A program made the position numbers and the translations under genes. Positions 21,345-33,572 of a stretch of 64,000 nucleotides of DNA are shown here, piece by piece. The notes under the pieces are model-generated. The model made no database searches. It saw only the letters and a list, made by a program, of their open reading frames with translations, and was not told where the DNA came from. This DNA is from Triticum aestivum (Eukaryota; Streptophyta; Magnoliopsida; Poales; Poaceae). Every line of letters begins with the position of its first letter. The stretch's first letter is position 1. The DNA is taken from positions 238,482,397 to 238,546,396 of the forward strand of contig NC_057803.1 of assembly GCF_018294505.1 (NCBI RefSeq), written 5' to 3'.

Positions 21345-24300
21345 CAACGCTGTCAGGACCCCGACTCGATGTCACATCGATCTAGCCGGTAACACCTCAT
21401 ATCACTTTGCGGCCTCACGCACGGTATCCCCACGGGTGTCGCCTTACCTTTGCCCAGGACCGTTTGCGCCTTTTGGCTCACATATATGATAGAGTCGCTA
21501 GCATCCATATGATAAGGAGCCCGGGCTGACATGACTAGTCGTAAACCCAAAGTGGCACAGACTTACAGGGACAGGCATTCATGACCCAGCTTCGAACATG
21601 TCGGTCATCAGCAAGTGGGTCCGGGCTGTAGCACTGGGCTAGAAGGACTCCGGTAAACCAGGCTGTAGCGGGCTAACAGGACTCCGGTACTCAAAGCGTG
21701 ACATTTCCCCGAAGGGACAGACACAGGAACGAAGAAGGACACATGCCGGCCAGCCTAAGTGTTCCGGAGCAGTAGCAAGCTACCATGGCTCAGTGGAAAC
21801 ACTAGGAGACATTTCCCGGTAAGAGAGGCTACTAGAGATAAACAACTAGATGGTCAGATCCCACACATACCAAGCATTTCAATAACATACACACAATATG
21901 CTCGATATGTGCAATACAACATGGCATCACAAAATGACTCTACGACTCAAGTAGTTTATTCAATAGGCTCCGAGGAGCGAGATATTACAAACATGGGTCT
22001 CATGACCCAACACTCAGAGCATACAAGTCAAAGCACAAGCGGAAGCTATCATGTCTGAGTACAGACATCTATAAATGAAAAAGGCTGAGAAGCCTGACTA
22101 TCTATCAGATCCTGCCGAGGGCACAAGATCGTAGCTGAGGTATCAAGCTAAACGTCGAAGTCCACGTGAAACTACTAGCGAGACCGAAGTCTCTCTGCAA
22201 AAACATAAAATAGGCAAACGTGAGTACAAATGTACCCAGCAAGACTTACATCAGACCTATCTACATATGCATCATTATCAACAAAGGGGTGGTGGGGTTT
22301 AACTGCAGCAAGCCAGCTTTGACTCGGTGGCTATCCTGAACTACGACTGCGAGTAACTTTTTGAGGTGGCGCACACGAGTCCACATATTCACCATATCAA
22401 TACACCACTATGGATCCGCTCCCGTCTCCCTACGAGAACGCCATCCATAGCACTCACGCTTATCTTGCGTCTTTTAGAGTATCCACTTTCACTTGTCTAT
22501 GAACTGATATAAGCAACCCAGAAGTCCTTTTCCGTGGACACGGCTATTCGAATAGATTAGGTTAACCCTGCAGGGGTGTACTTCTTCACACACGCTCTCA
22601 CCACTTACCGCCATTTACACGACATGTACTCGGCAACCTTCAAGCGGAAGCCCAACGTGGGTGTCGGCCACGGCCTGCCTAAACACTCAAGTCTCTAGTC
22701 CAGGTTTATCGCCTATTCGGGTTCCATCCATGAGGAGATCCGGCCGGAGTTTCGCTCACAGCCCCAAACGATGTGTACAGGGTTCCGTGACACCAAACGG
22801 GTGCCCGGTTTACCCGGCCACGTGCCTACCGCATCACAGCCCACCCCTACGGTCAGCGCTGTCCACGGCCTCCAGCATACTACAAACACCAGAAACTACC
22901 TGCAACTCCTGGACAGAGGACAAGGGTGATTAAGAAGCCGAGAGGGTCCATTGGTTTCGGGCCCAATGCGTGGTAGTAGCTGAATCATGGATCACAAACA
23001 TAGAACTCAGTTCCTGAGGACGGCTGCAATGAGACAACCCACCATGTACTCCTACATGGCCTCTCACCGCTACCTTTACCAAATCGTGTTCACACACTTA
23101 GCTCACACACAGTAGGACATGTTCACACACCTCTGATTCATCCCCGATGAATCAGACCTGACTCAACTCTAAGCAGTAGCAGGCATGACAACAAACATGA
23201 ATGAGTAGGCACAACAGGGCTCAAACAACTCCTACTCATGCTAGTGGGTTTCATCTATTTACTGTGGAATGACAGGTCATGCAAAGGATAAAGGGGTTCA
23301 ACTACCGCAGCATGTAACAGTTGAATCGGTGTTGTCCTAATGCAGTAAAAGAGAGCAGGAGCGAGAGAGTAGGATTGTATAGGAATGGACAAGGGGGTTT
23401 TGCTTGCCTGGCACTTCTGAAGATAACATTGAGTCTTCATCGGTGTCAACGATCACATCATCGGTATCACGTCTATCGAGAGGGGACAAGTACCGGCAAA
23501 TACAGAAAAGACACGATCAATGCAATGCACAATATGATGCATGCTATGACATGGCAATATGAATGTGTTTTGGGCTAATGCACCTAAAACCAGATTAGAT
23601 GAAGTTGGTTTGAATACAAGATTCAAATTCAAACTCCATATGTGGATATTTAAATGCCCTTTATTTGATTTGTACTAAACAGCAGCTATAAGTTGTTCTA
23701 ACATGCATGAAAATGGTACAGATGGATTCCTTGAATTTTTCTGATAATTTTTCATATATAATTTATTTAATTTGGAGTTACGGTTAATTTTCTATGATTT
23801 TTAGAAGTTTATATAATTTTCTGGAATTTATAAATCATTTAATAATTATCTAAATTCCAGAAAGGAATTATTGCGTCAGCACTAGGTCATGCTTGCATCA
23901 GCAAGTCAACAGGGCTGCCCCGGGTCAAACCTGACCAGTGGGGCCCACTGGTCAGTGACCCAGAGCTGTTTAGTGTCAATGACAGGTGGGGCCCTGCTGT
24001 CAGTGTCTATTAAACTAACTAACATTTAGTTAATACTAATCCTAGCCTAATTAGCCGGGCGGGGCCCGCAGGTCAGTGAGAGAGGGGGAGGTCAAACCGG
24101 GCAGTGGGTCAACCCACGCCGGTCAGCGGGTCAGCGGGCGCCGGCGTTTAGCCGCCGGCGAGCCCGACGCGGCGGCGCAAGTGCAATTCGCTGTTCCGGC
24201 CACCAAAAGGGTCGGGGAGGGTACCTACGGGGAGCTGGGGATGGGCTGAGGCTCTTGGTGGAGGGACTTGAGCTCGGGGCGGTCGGAATCGACGCCGGCG

Positions 24301-24599
24301 GCGAGCTATGCGGCGGCCGGAGCTCGGGCACGCTCGGACACGGCGTTTTGGGGCACGGGAGGAGGAGTGGGTAGGTGCTCTGGGTTCCCGGGAACGCGAC
24401 GAGGACGACAGCGTGCTCGGACGCGACGTGCGGGGCCTCTAGCCTCGGCAACCTCGTGGCCGGCGGCGACGAGCTCTCGGGCTCGGCGGAGCCCGTGGTT
24501 AGAGGAAAGAGTCGGCATCAGGGAGAGGGGGGTTCGGTGCGGGGGCTCACAGCGATGGCGATGGGATGCTCGGCGAGGTCGGGGACGGCCCGGAGCCGA
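21345..24599 (-). repeat. X inverted LTR arm (3,255 bp)
   Basis: Reverse complement of 26377-29631, with exactly equal length. It contains the 3' 3.25 kb of the LTR plus six bases (minus strand GCGTTG) from between LTR and primer binding site. Divergence from the direct copies is about 7% over the outer 350-400 bp but 1% or less over most of the rest, by eye. With the direct arm it makes a 3.25-kb inverted repeat around a 1,777-bp spacer. Reading frames here, including a 99-codon frame at 21759-22058, recur in every LTR copy and show no recognised domain. Confidence 0.9.
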
Positions 24600-24603
24600 T
24601 TGA

Positions 24604-25453
24604 TGTCACATCCCTAGCTTTACCCTAGCCATGGACTAGCTTGGTTGCTGCATCATGTTTAAATTCAAATGAAATTTGAAATGGGGATTGCCCCAGATTC
24701 TTCGGTTATGCTATAACCACTCCAACAGTGAATTCACTCTCTATTGTTGGGTTCTTCCCCAGTTACCAGAATCATTCCCAGCATTTGCATTTTGTTCCCA
24801 GCTTGCACCGCCAATGTGCCATTCTACCATGAGTCTCTTCCACCTCCGGTGATAAGCAAATTCATCCATTACGTTGTCTTCAACAAGGTAATCCACATCA
24901 TCCAAGTCCGAGTATGCCATTCTACAGACCCCCTCCAAACGATCGTTGTGAATTGCCTTATGCTGGTATGAAGAGTTTCAATGATCTCTGAATCAAAAGT
25001 AATTCTTTTTGCCACTTAAGGTAATACTCTACGATCACCTTCCTCCAGGATGTTTCGTCGTGGTATCATGGCAACTCAACCCCTCGCTACGTTGGCAATC
25101 GTTTACCACCTTCTTAAGCGTGGAATCGTTGTCTACCTAGTGAACCTTCGTCATCTGCTCCACTCCATTTCTTCAAATCTGTGCTTCGTCTCCCAGCTCA
25201 AGAGATGTTGCTATGTCTCATTCCGTGAGGTGTTCGATCTTCGAGAAGATCGACCCTTCTAGAGTCTCCTTCTTCCCTCCATGTCATGTTGACAGGAATT
25301 CTCAGAGCAAGACTTTAAGACGATGATGGTGATCGAATCAACGTTCCTATGAAGTGTAACCTGGATCGTGAAGATTATGCTAGTTTCCGCTTCCCCTTCA
25401 TCCTACCCTACGCTTGAATCTCGAGACGAGATTCCTGTTTAGTGGGGGTGAGT
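24604..25453 (+). repeat. X deleted unit: LTR start fused to 3' internal region
   Basis: 24604-24692 equals the first 89 bp of the LTR (TGTCACATCC to GGGATTGCC). From there it follows the internal sequence seen at 32824-33572 up to the polypurine tract (AGTGGGGGTGAGT, 25441-25453). Both parents carry GGGATTGCC at the joint, a 9-bp microhomology. It also has about ten bases (near 24778-24790) that the 32.8-kb copy lacks. Four filler bases, TTGA (24600-24603), separate it from the inverted arm. Confidence 0.88.
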
Positions 25454-28400
25454 TGTCACATCCCTAGCTTTACCCTAGCCATGGACTAGCTTGGTTGCTG
25501 CATCATGTTTAAATTCAAATGAAATTTGAAATGGGGATTGCCTAAACCCTAGTACCAAATGGAAATCAAATAGGTTCAACCCAAAAATATTTTCAGTGAT
25601 CCAAATGGCTTCCAAAAATGTTCATCATTTCTGGAAAATGCTTGAAACCATAACCAGAGGGTTGCACATTTTTTCCATGACATATTTGGTCACTGAATAA
25701 AATCATATGTACTTTGCTTTTGGGCATTTAAATGCTAGTAAATATCTTAAATGCCCAAATAATCCTAAAAATAAGTGTGGGCTGTTGGAAATAATCTAAA
25801 CAGAGCCCCTGATTATTTTCTGGATTTTTAGAGATGCCTAAGTATTTTTAATAAAGCCTCACAGCTACAGAAAAATAGAAAACAGTAATTAAAATAAAGA
25901 AAAGAGAGAGAGAATCCCACTTACCTGGCGCTCACCTGTGCTGGCCCAGCCCCCCCTGTGCAGCCCACCTGTGAGGCCCAGCCCACCTCCTCCCCCTTGT
26001 CTTCTTCCTCCCCTCGCACCGAAGCAGCTTGGTGGCGAGCGCCGATGCCGCCTCGGCCACCTCCTGCTTCCACCGAGTCGTTCCCGAGCCTCCCCCTCAC
26101 GCCTCGTGTCCCCTCGCTCCTCTTCCTCCCTCGCTGCTCCCTCTCTCTTCCCCGAACGCTCTTCCCCCTCTCTGTTTTCCTCCCCGAACGGAGCCGCCGT
26201 CGCCGCCGCTCGCCACCACCGCGGCCACAGGGCCTCCCTCGCTCCCCCAACTAGCCCACCAGCTCCGCCACTCCATCCTCACCCTCCCCGCCATCTCACG
26301 CGACCGGAGAAGCCCCGAGGCGCCGCCCCGCCGTTCTTCCCCTCTTCGGACCCGCCGGTCGCCGTCGACGAATTCGTCGGCTCCGGGCCGTCCCCGACCT
26401 CGCCGAGCATCCCATCGCCATCGCTGTGAGCCCCCGCACCGAACCCCCCTCTCCCTGATGCCGACTCTTTCCTCTAACCACGGGCTCCGCCGAGCCCGAG
26501 AGCTCGTCGCCGCCGGCCACGAGGTCGCCGCGGCTAGAGGCCCCACACGTCGCGTCCGAGCATGCTGTCATCCTCGTCGCGTTCCCGGGAACCCAGAGCA
26601 CCTACCCACTCCTCCTCACGTGCCCCAAAACGCCGTGTCCGAGCGTGCCCGAGCTCCGGCCGCCGCATAGCTCGCCGCCGGCGTCGATTCCGACCGCCCC
26701 GAGCTCAAGTCCCTCCACCAAGAGCCTCAGCCCATCCCCAGCTCCCCGTAGGTACCCTCCCCGACCCTTTTGGTGGCCGGAACAGCGAATTGCACTTGCG
26801 CCGCCGCGTCGGGCTCGCCGGCGGCTAAACGCCGGCGCCCGCTGACCCGCTGACCGGCGTGGGTTGACCCACTGCCCGGTTTGACCTCCCCCTCTCTCAC
26901 TGACCTGCGGGCCCCGCCCGGCTAATTAGGCTAGGATTAGTATTAACTAAATGTTAGTTAGTTTAATAGACACTGACAGCAGGGCCCCACCTGTCATTGA
27001 CACTAAACAGCTCTGGGTCACTGACCAGTGGGCCCCACTGGTCAGGTTTGACCCGGGGCAGCCCTGTTGACTTGCTGATGCAAGCATGACCTAGTGCTGA
27101 CGCAATAATTCCTTTCTGGAATTTAGATAATTATTAAATGATTTATAAATTCCAGAAAATTATATAAACTTCTAAAAATCATAGAAAATTAACCGTAATT
27201 CCAAATTAAATAAATTATATATGAAAAATTATCAGAAAAATTCAAGGAATCCATCTGTACCATTTTCATGCATGTTAGAACAACTTATAGCTGCTGTTTA
27301 GTACAAATCAAATAAAGGGCATTTAAATATCCACATATGGAGTTTGAATTTGAATCTTGTATTCAAACCAACTTCATCTAATCTGGTTTTAGGTGCATTA
27401 GCCCAAAACACATTCATATTGCCATGTCATAGCATGCATCATATTGTGCATTGCATTGATCGTGTCTTTTCTGTATTTGCCGGTACTTGTCCCCTCTCGA
27501 TAGACGTGATACCGATGATGTGATCGTTGACACTGATGAAGACTCAATGTTATCTTCAGAAGTGCCAGGCAAGCAAAACCCCCTTGTTCCATTCCGATAC
27601 AATCCTACTCTCTCGCTCCTGCTCTCTTTTACTGCATTAGGACAACACCGATTCAACTGTTACATGCTGCGGTAGTTGAACCCCTTTATCCTTTGCATGA
27701 CCTGTCATTCCACAGTAAATAGATGAAACCCACTAGCATGAGTAGGAGTTGTTTGAGCCCTGTTGTGCCTACTCATTCATGTTTGTTGTCATGCCTGCTA
27801 CTGCTTAGAGTTGAGTCAGGTCTGATTCATCGGGGATGAATCAGAGGTGTGTGAACATGTCCTACTGTGTGTGAGCTAAGTGTGTGAACACGATTTGGTA
27901 AAGGTAGCGGTGAGAGGCCATGTAGGAGTACATGGTGGGTTGTCTCATTGCAGCCGTCCTCAGGAACTGAGTTCTGTGTTTGTGATCCATGATTCAGCTA
28001 CTACCACCCATTGGGCCCGAAACCAATGGACCCTCTCGGCTTCTTAATCACCCTTGTCCTCTGTCCAGGAGTTGCAAGGTAGTTTCTGGTGTTTGTAGTA
28101 TGCTGGAGGCCGTGGACAGCGCTGACCGTAGGGGTGGGCTGTGATGCGGTAGGCACGTGGCCGGGTAAACCGGGCACCCGTTTGGTGTCACGGAACCCTG
28201 TACACATCGTTTGGGGCTGTGAGCGAAACTCCGGCCGGATCTCCTCATGGATGGAACCCGAATAGGCGATAAACCTGGACTAGAGACTTGAGTGTTTAGG
28301 CAGGCCGTGGCCGACACCCACGTTGGGCTTCCGCTTGAAGGTTGCCGAGTACATGTCGTGTAAACGGCGGTAAGTGGTGAGAGCGTGTGTGAAGAAGTAC

Positions 28401-29625
28401 ACCCCTGCAGGGTTAACCTAATCTATTCGAATAGCCGTGTCCACGGAAAAGGACTTCTGGGTTGCTTATATCAGTTCATAGACAAGTGAAAGTGGATACT
28501 CTAAAAGACGCAAGATAAGCGTGAGTGCTATGGATGGCGTTCTCGTAGGGAGACGGGAGCGGATCCATAGTGGTGTATTGATATGGTGAATATGTGGACT
28601 CGTGTGCGCCACCTCAAAAAGTTACTCGCAGTCGTAGTTCAGGATAGCCACCGAGTCAAAGCTGGCTTGCTGCAGTTAAACCCCACCACCCCTTTGTTGA
28701 TAATGATGCATATGTAGATAGGTCTGATGTAAGTCTTGCTGGGTACATTTGTACTCACGTTTGCCTATTTTATGTTTTTGCAGAGAGACTTCGGTCTCGC
28801 TAGTAGTTTCACGTGGACTTCGACGTTTAGCTTGATACCTCAGCTACGATCTTGTGCCCCGGCAGGATCTGATAGATAGTCAGGCTTCTCAGCCTTTTTC
28901 ATTTATAGATGTCTGTACTCAGACATGATAGCTTCCGCTTGTGCTTTGACTTGTATGCTCTGAGTGTTGGGTCATGAGACCCATGTTTGTAATATCTCGC
29001 TCCTCGGAGCCTAATGAATAAACTACTTGAGTCGTAGAGTCATTTTGTGATGCCATGTTGTATTGCACATATCGAGCATATTGTGTGTATGTTATTGAAA
29101 TGCTTGGTATGTGTGGGATCTGACCATCTAGTTGTTTATCTTTAGTAGCCTCTCTTACGGGGAAATGTCTCCTAGTGTTTCCACCGAGCCATGGTAGCTT
29201 GCTACTGCTCCGGAACACTTAGGCTGGCCGGCATGTGTCCTTCTTCGTTCCTGTGTCTGTCCCTTCGGGGAAATGTCACGCGATGAATACCGGAGTCCTG
29301 TTAGCCCGCTACAGCCCGGTTCACCGGAGTCCTGCTAGCCCAGTGCTACAGCCTGGTTTCACTCGCTGATGACCGACACGTTCGATGCTGGGTCATGGAT
29401 GCCTGTCCCTGTAAGTCTGTGCCACTTTGGGTTTACGACTAGCCATGTCAGCCCGGGCTCCTTATCATATGGATGCTAGCGACACTGTCATATACGTGTG
29501 CCAAAAGGCGCAAACGGTCCCGGGCTAAGGTAAGGCGACACCCGTGGAATACCGTGCGTGAGGCCGCAAAGTGATATGAGGTGTTACATGCTAGATCGAT
29601 GTGGCATTGAGTCGGGGTCCTGACA
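25454..29625 (+). repeat. X LTR, copy 1 (4,172 bp)
   Basis: A complete LTR, TGTCACATCC to GTCCTGACA, flanked left by a polypurine tract and right by the primer site. About 20 differences from copy 2 over 4.17 kb (about 0.5%) imply a very recent insertion. Its middle (about 25,930-26,850) is GC- and CpG-rich and the flanks are AT-rich. An AATAAA polyadenylation-like signal is at 29017-29022. Confidence 0.93.
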
Positions 29626-32600
29626 GCGTTGGTATCAGAGCTTGACTGCCTGTAGGATTACCAAGCCAAACTGGTCGAAGTTGAGTCTAGAAATTCTTTA
29701 GTTATGTAAGGGAATTGATTGTGGGATGGAACGTAAGGCTCTTTTTACTCCTTATACCTTATGCCCTTCTGATCTGAGTCATCATCTTATCTTCTACGGG
29801 GATTAAGAACTAGGCTATCTCTTCTTTCTATTAGGATCACGTGTTACTAATCAGTAGACTTATAAGTTTGTTGGATTTAAGCCTCAGTTCAGTTTCTACC
29901 TCTGTATGTTAATTGTTGATCTCGAAACCTTGATATTGTGCTTCTGAGTGGTTATGCCACCATTTTTGTGAATGTCTCAAATCTTTTCTGAGCATTTACA
30001 GCCGTTATGCTGTCCGAGTCATCCCAGGTTTCTAAGTAGTCTGATGCATTTGCAAAATCCCTTCCTTCCGTTCCGATGTTCCTATGGGCCAGATTAACCA
30101 TACTAATCAGTAAGTTGACGTACTCCGTTACCTTGACATATATGTTGGAAATATTATTATGACCCTAGGTGTCCTAGGGGATCATCTAGTAATTTAGCCA
30201 TGATTGTGTTCCCAGTGTGATGATTCTGGCCATCATTCTCGAAAGCATTCCGTGATGCTACTTAGTAGTAGGTATTCTACTCCTTGGGTTTTGAACCCGA
30301 GATTTACTCTACTTACTTCATGTTGATAGTAATTGCTAGTGCCTTTAGGATATTAGCAACCTTTGCATTAGTCTTCGATGTTCGTGGTATTCCTTTCTTC
30401 CAAATACTATGAACCGCTTATGGCAGATGTTCCTCGCTCATCGAAAGATCACAATCAGAGTGCTCTCGATGGGTTCTCGATTCTACATTGTGACTCTGCC
30501 AGTTCTACCTTTCTGCATGGGTTATCCGAAAGAAATATGTTGAACTTGGTTCGACATACTAATCTATGCATCCACAACTCAGAAAGTTATATGTTCCTTT
30601 GAGTTATTCTCTTTAGTTGCATTCTGACCCTCGTCTATCAATTGATAGCCAAGAGTATGCGTGCGTTCATTTATCGATGCCTATTACTCTTGTGGTCTGT
30701 CAAGCCATTCTATTCCGGAATGACTAGGAGAAACAAACTCCAGTACCTCTTCCATATCTAGGATTGGGTCAAAGTAGTTGTATTCCGCAGATCAAATGCC
30801 AATCCAGCTTTTGGTTCTGCTCTACCTTGGAGTATTACATATTTTATATCGAGATTGTTATAGGAATTGCACCCCATCCTATGAACTCCTGGTACAGTGA
30901 TACTTCTTGCCGTCATTAGTCATTCCTCGGTCTTCGTGTTGATGCAACCGGAATACCGACAAATGAATTGTGATGTGTGAAATCAATACGCCTAGCAACC
31001 CCGTTGCTGGGTAGTTAAAGGACAATAATTTTATTCTTAGTGTGTTGGTTATTGAATCATCATTCTAAGATTGATCGTGCTACCTAGTCCATTCTCCTGG
31101 TTCACTCCTCGATCGATGAGTTAGGATTATTTCAAATTCTTGCTCTATTGATCATATCGTCTTGCCCTGAAAAGCAAGATTGTTCTCGAGCTTAGTAACA
31201 TACCGGTGGCTCGTGATTCTCTGAATATCTTCTCAGAAGTATTACCAGGTTGTCACCTGACCGCTATGTTGAGCTCGTGATCAAGTTGGTTTTTTGTGAA
31301 CCATCCTTCTCCAAGAATCTGTGTTGGATATCCCTGAGCTAGTTGGTTAAGTTAGACAACGACTTGGAGAGCTGGAAGATAAAAGCTTGCCTGACTTAGT
31401 TCGTTCCAAAGGGATATTCTTGTGTAGTGTGTGTTGAAGAAAGATGATATCTTCATCGGTTGGTCCCTGTGATCAGTTGCTAGATCTATTGCCTTATCAA
31501 TCCTTTGATTTGAGTGTGGGCTATCGTCAAATCAAATCAGAACCAACGATGTTCGTAATGTTGTCTTACTCGTGGTTGATTCCTTGAGCATACACCATTA
31601 TATCTTTTGGGTCTGACCAATGCTATCACCGTGTTCACTTAACTATGGAATTCCTTTTAAAAGGAAACCTAGATGAATTGTTGTTGAGCCCATTGACAAC
31701 ATCCTTATCTCCTCCATAATTTTGTTGAACATTAAGCTAGTGTTGGAAATTTTTGAAAGCATTTGTTCATGCTAGCTCATGAAGCATATGTTTGGATGAA
31801 GGTAGTGACTTCCTTTAATTCATGTGCATCTGATGCAAGTTGCCGCCGTGGATTCGAGAAAGTCAATGTTGTTTTCTTGGAATCATTCCAAATCAGTCAT
31901 GCACACGTGCGAAGAATTCTGTGGTTTGAAGACTTGCAACCTTCAATCTATATGTGTCCCTAGCACACCAAGCCACTGATTGAATTGTTCAAGGAGAAGA
32001 AGTTCCTTCTTAAGAGTATACCTTATGCAAGGACTTCGATATCCTCGATGATGGTTCCCCTCCTGAATTCGGTAGTGTTTTATTATAAGACTACTTTGTG
32101 GTCATGCTTGTCTTGGACAACGTGTTCACATGTTTGTAGCAGAACCAGCTCATGTTTTGGAGCTTGCTATCGTAGTTCATTTCCGAGAATCTCGCAACGT
32201 CATCTCGTCGAATTGTGTTGCAAACTTTCATTTTTCTTCCTAGACTCGATGAGTCTGGAATATCCTGACACCAACCAGATCTGAATCTTAGGCAGATATG
32301 ATGGGTTGGAACATTTCCCAAGAACTATAATATTGGTCTCTCGATAACCGGTAAGGTGGATGTCGTGGCCAACACACCCATCCGGTAGACCTATTATTAT
32401 AGTATCTTATTTGATGGAATTGGCCACCTCCCCATAGGGATTTCGTAGGATTACTCCCTAGTTGCCCCTATGGATTTTTGTGTTCCGAAGTCCGACCTCT
32501 TACTTAATGTTCTAGTTATCAAACCATATCTATGAATGGGATACACTAGCACGTCAAGGAGAACATTAGAAGCGGAGTGCTAAATGTCTCTCGGTCGATC

Positions 32601-33572
32601 ATCCAGATTTTATTTCCTTGGCCCCGCCAAGGGTGAAATCTGAGAAAGTGTTATCTTCCTTTGCATCTGCATCATCCATCATCATTCATCAGGGTAGCAA
32701 GTTGTGTTGCCAGGATCCTTGACACGGATATTGGTAGAACCTTGATGATTATGGAATTGCTCAAGTTCTTGAGAGCACGCACAAGCGCTACGTCTTATCA
32801 TCAGCACTAGCTGGGATTGCCCCAGATTCTTCGGTTATGCTATAACCACTCCAACAGTGAATTCACTCTCTATTGTTGGGTTCTTCCCCAGTTACCAGAA
32901 TCATTGCATTTTGTTCCCAGCTTGCACCGCCAATGTGCCATTCTACCATGAGTCTCTTCCACCTCCGGTGATAAGCAAATTCATCCATTACGTTGTCTTC
33001 AACAAGGTAATCCACATCATCCAAGTCCGAGTATGCCATTCTACAGACCCCCTCCAAACGATCGTTGTGAATTGCCTTATGCTGGTATGAAGAGTTTCAA
33101 TGATCTCTGAATCAAAAGCAATTCTTTTTGCCACTTAAGGTAATACTCTACGATCACCTTCCTCCAGGATGTTTCGTCGTGGTATCATGGCAACTCAACC
33201 CCTCGCTACGTTGGCAATCGTTTACCACCTTCTTAAGCGTGGAATCGTTGTCTACCTAGTGAACCTTCGTCATCTGCTCCACTCCATTTCTTCAAATCTG
33301 TGCTTCGTCTCCCAGCTCAAGAGATGTTGCTATGTCTCATTCCGTGAGGTGTTCGATCTTCGAGAAGATCGACCCTTCTAGAGTCTCCTTCTTCCCTCCA
33401 TGTCATGTTGACAGGAATTCTCAGAGCAAGACTTTAAGACGATGATGGTGATCGAATCAACGTTCCTATGAAGTGTAACCTGGATCGTGAAGATTATGCT
33501 AGTTTCCGCTTCCCCTTCATCCTACCCTACGCTTGAATCTCGAGACGAGATTCCTGTTTAGTGGGGGTGAGT
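29626..33572 (+). pseudogene. X internal region: primer site, degraded chromovirus Pol, polypurine tract
   Basis: The primer binding site TGGTATCAGAGC (29630-29641) complements initiator-Met tRNA. About 3.1 kb of decayed coding sequence follows on the + strand. Near 31,350-31,640 broken frames still spell an RT trace: an acidic LGELEDK segment, then FDLSVGYRQIK (the family has a DLRSGYHQ-type box), then ISFG. No long frame remains, and no intact Gag, YVDD or integrase triad is seen. 32824-33572 is the 3' tail, ending in the tract AGTGGGGGTGAGT just before the LTR. The long LTRs, primer site and RT trace suggest a Tekay/Del-type chromovirus ancestor. It must mobilise with a helper's proteins. 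Confidence 0.75.

Noticed and set aside
21759..22058. A 99-codon frame conserved in three places (also 28919-29218 and 37036-37335, minus)
   Set aside because: The conservation follows from the LTR copies themselves and the frame is antisense in the direct LTRs. The few differences include amino-acid changes, with no sign of selection.
26029..26670. A 213-codon Pro/Ser/Arg-rich frame, and similar frames on both strands in the second LTR and inverted arm
   Set aside because: It lies wholly inside the GC-rich part of the X LTR, with comparable open frames on the opposite strand (for example 34216-34827). It shows no domain. GC-rich sequence rarely contains stop codons, so long frames arise by chance.
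29630..29641. TGGTATCAGAGC and similar blocks as possible tRNA genes
   Set aside because: They are 12-base primer binding sites adjacent to LTR ends, without a tRNA cloverleaf around them.
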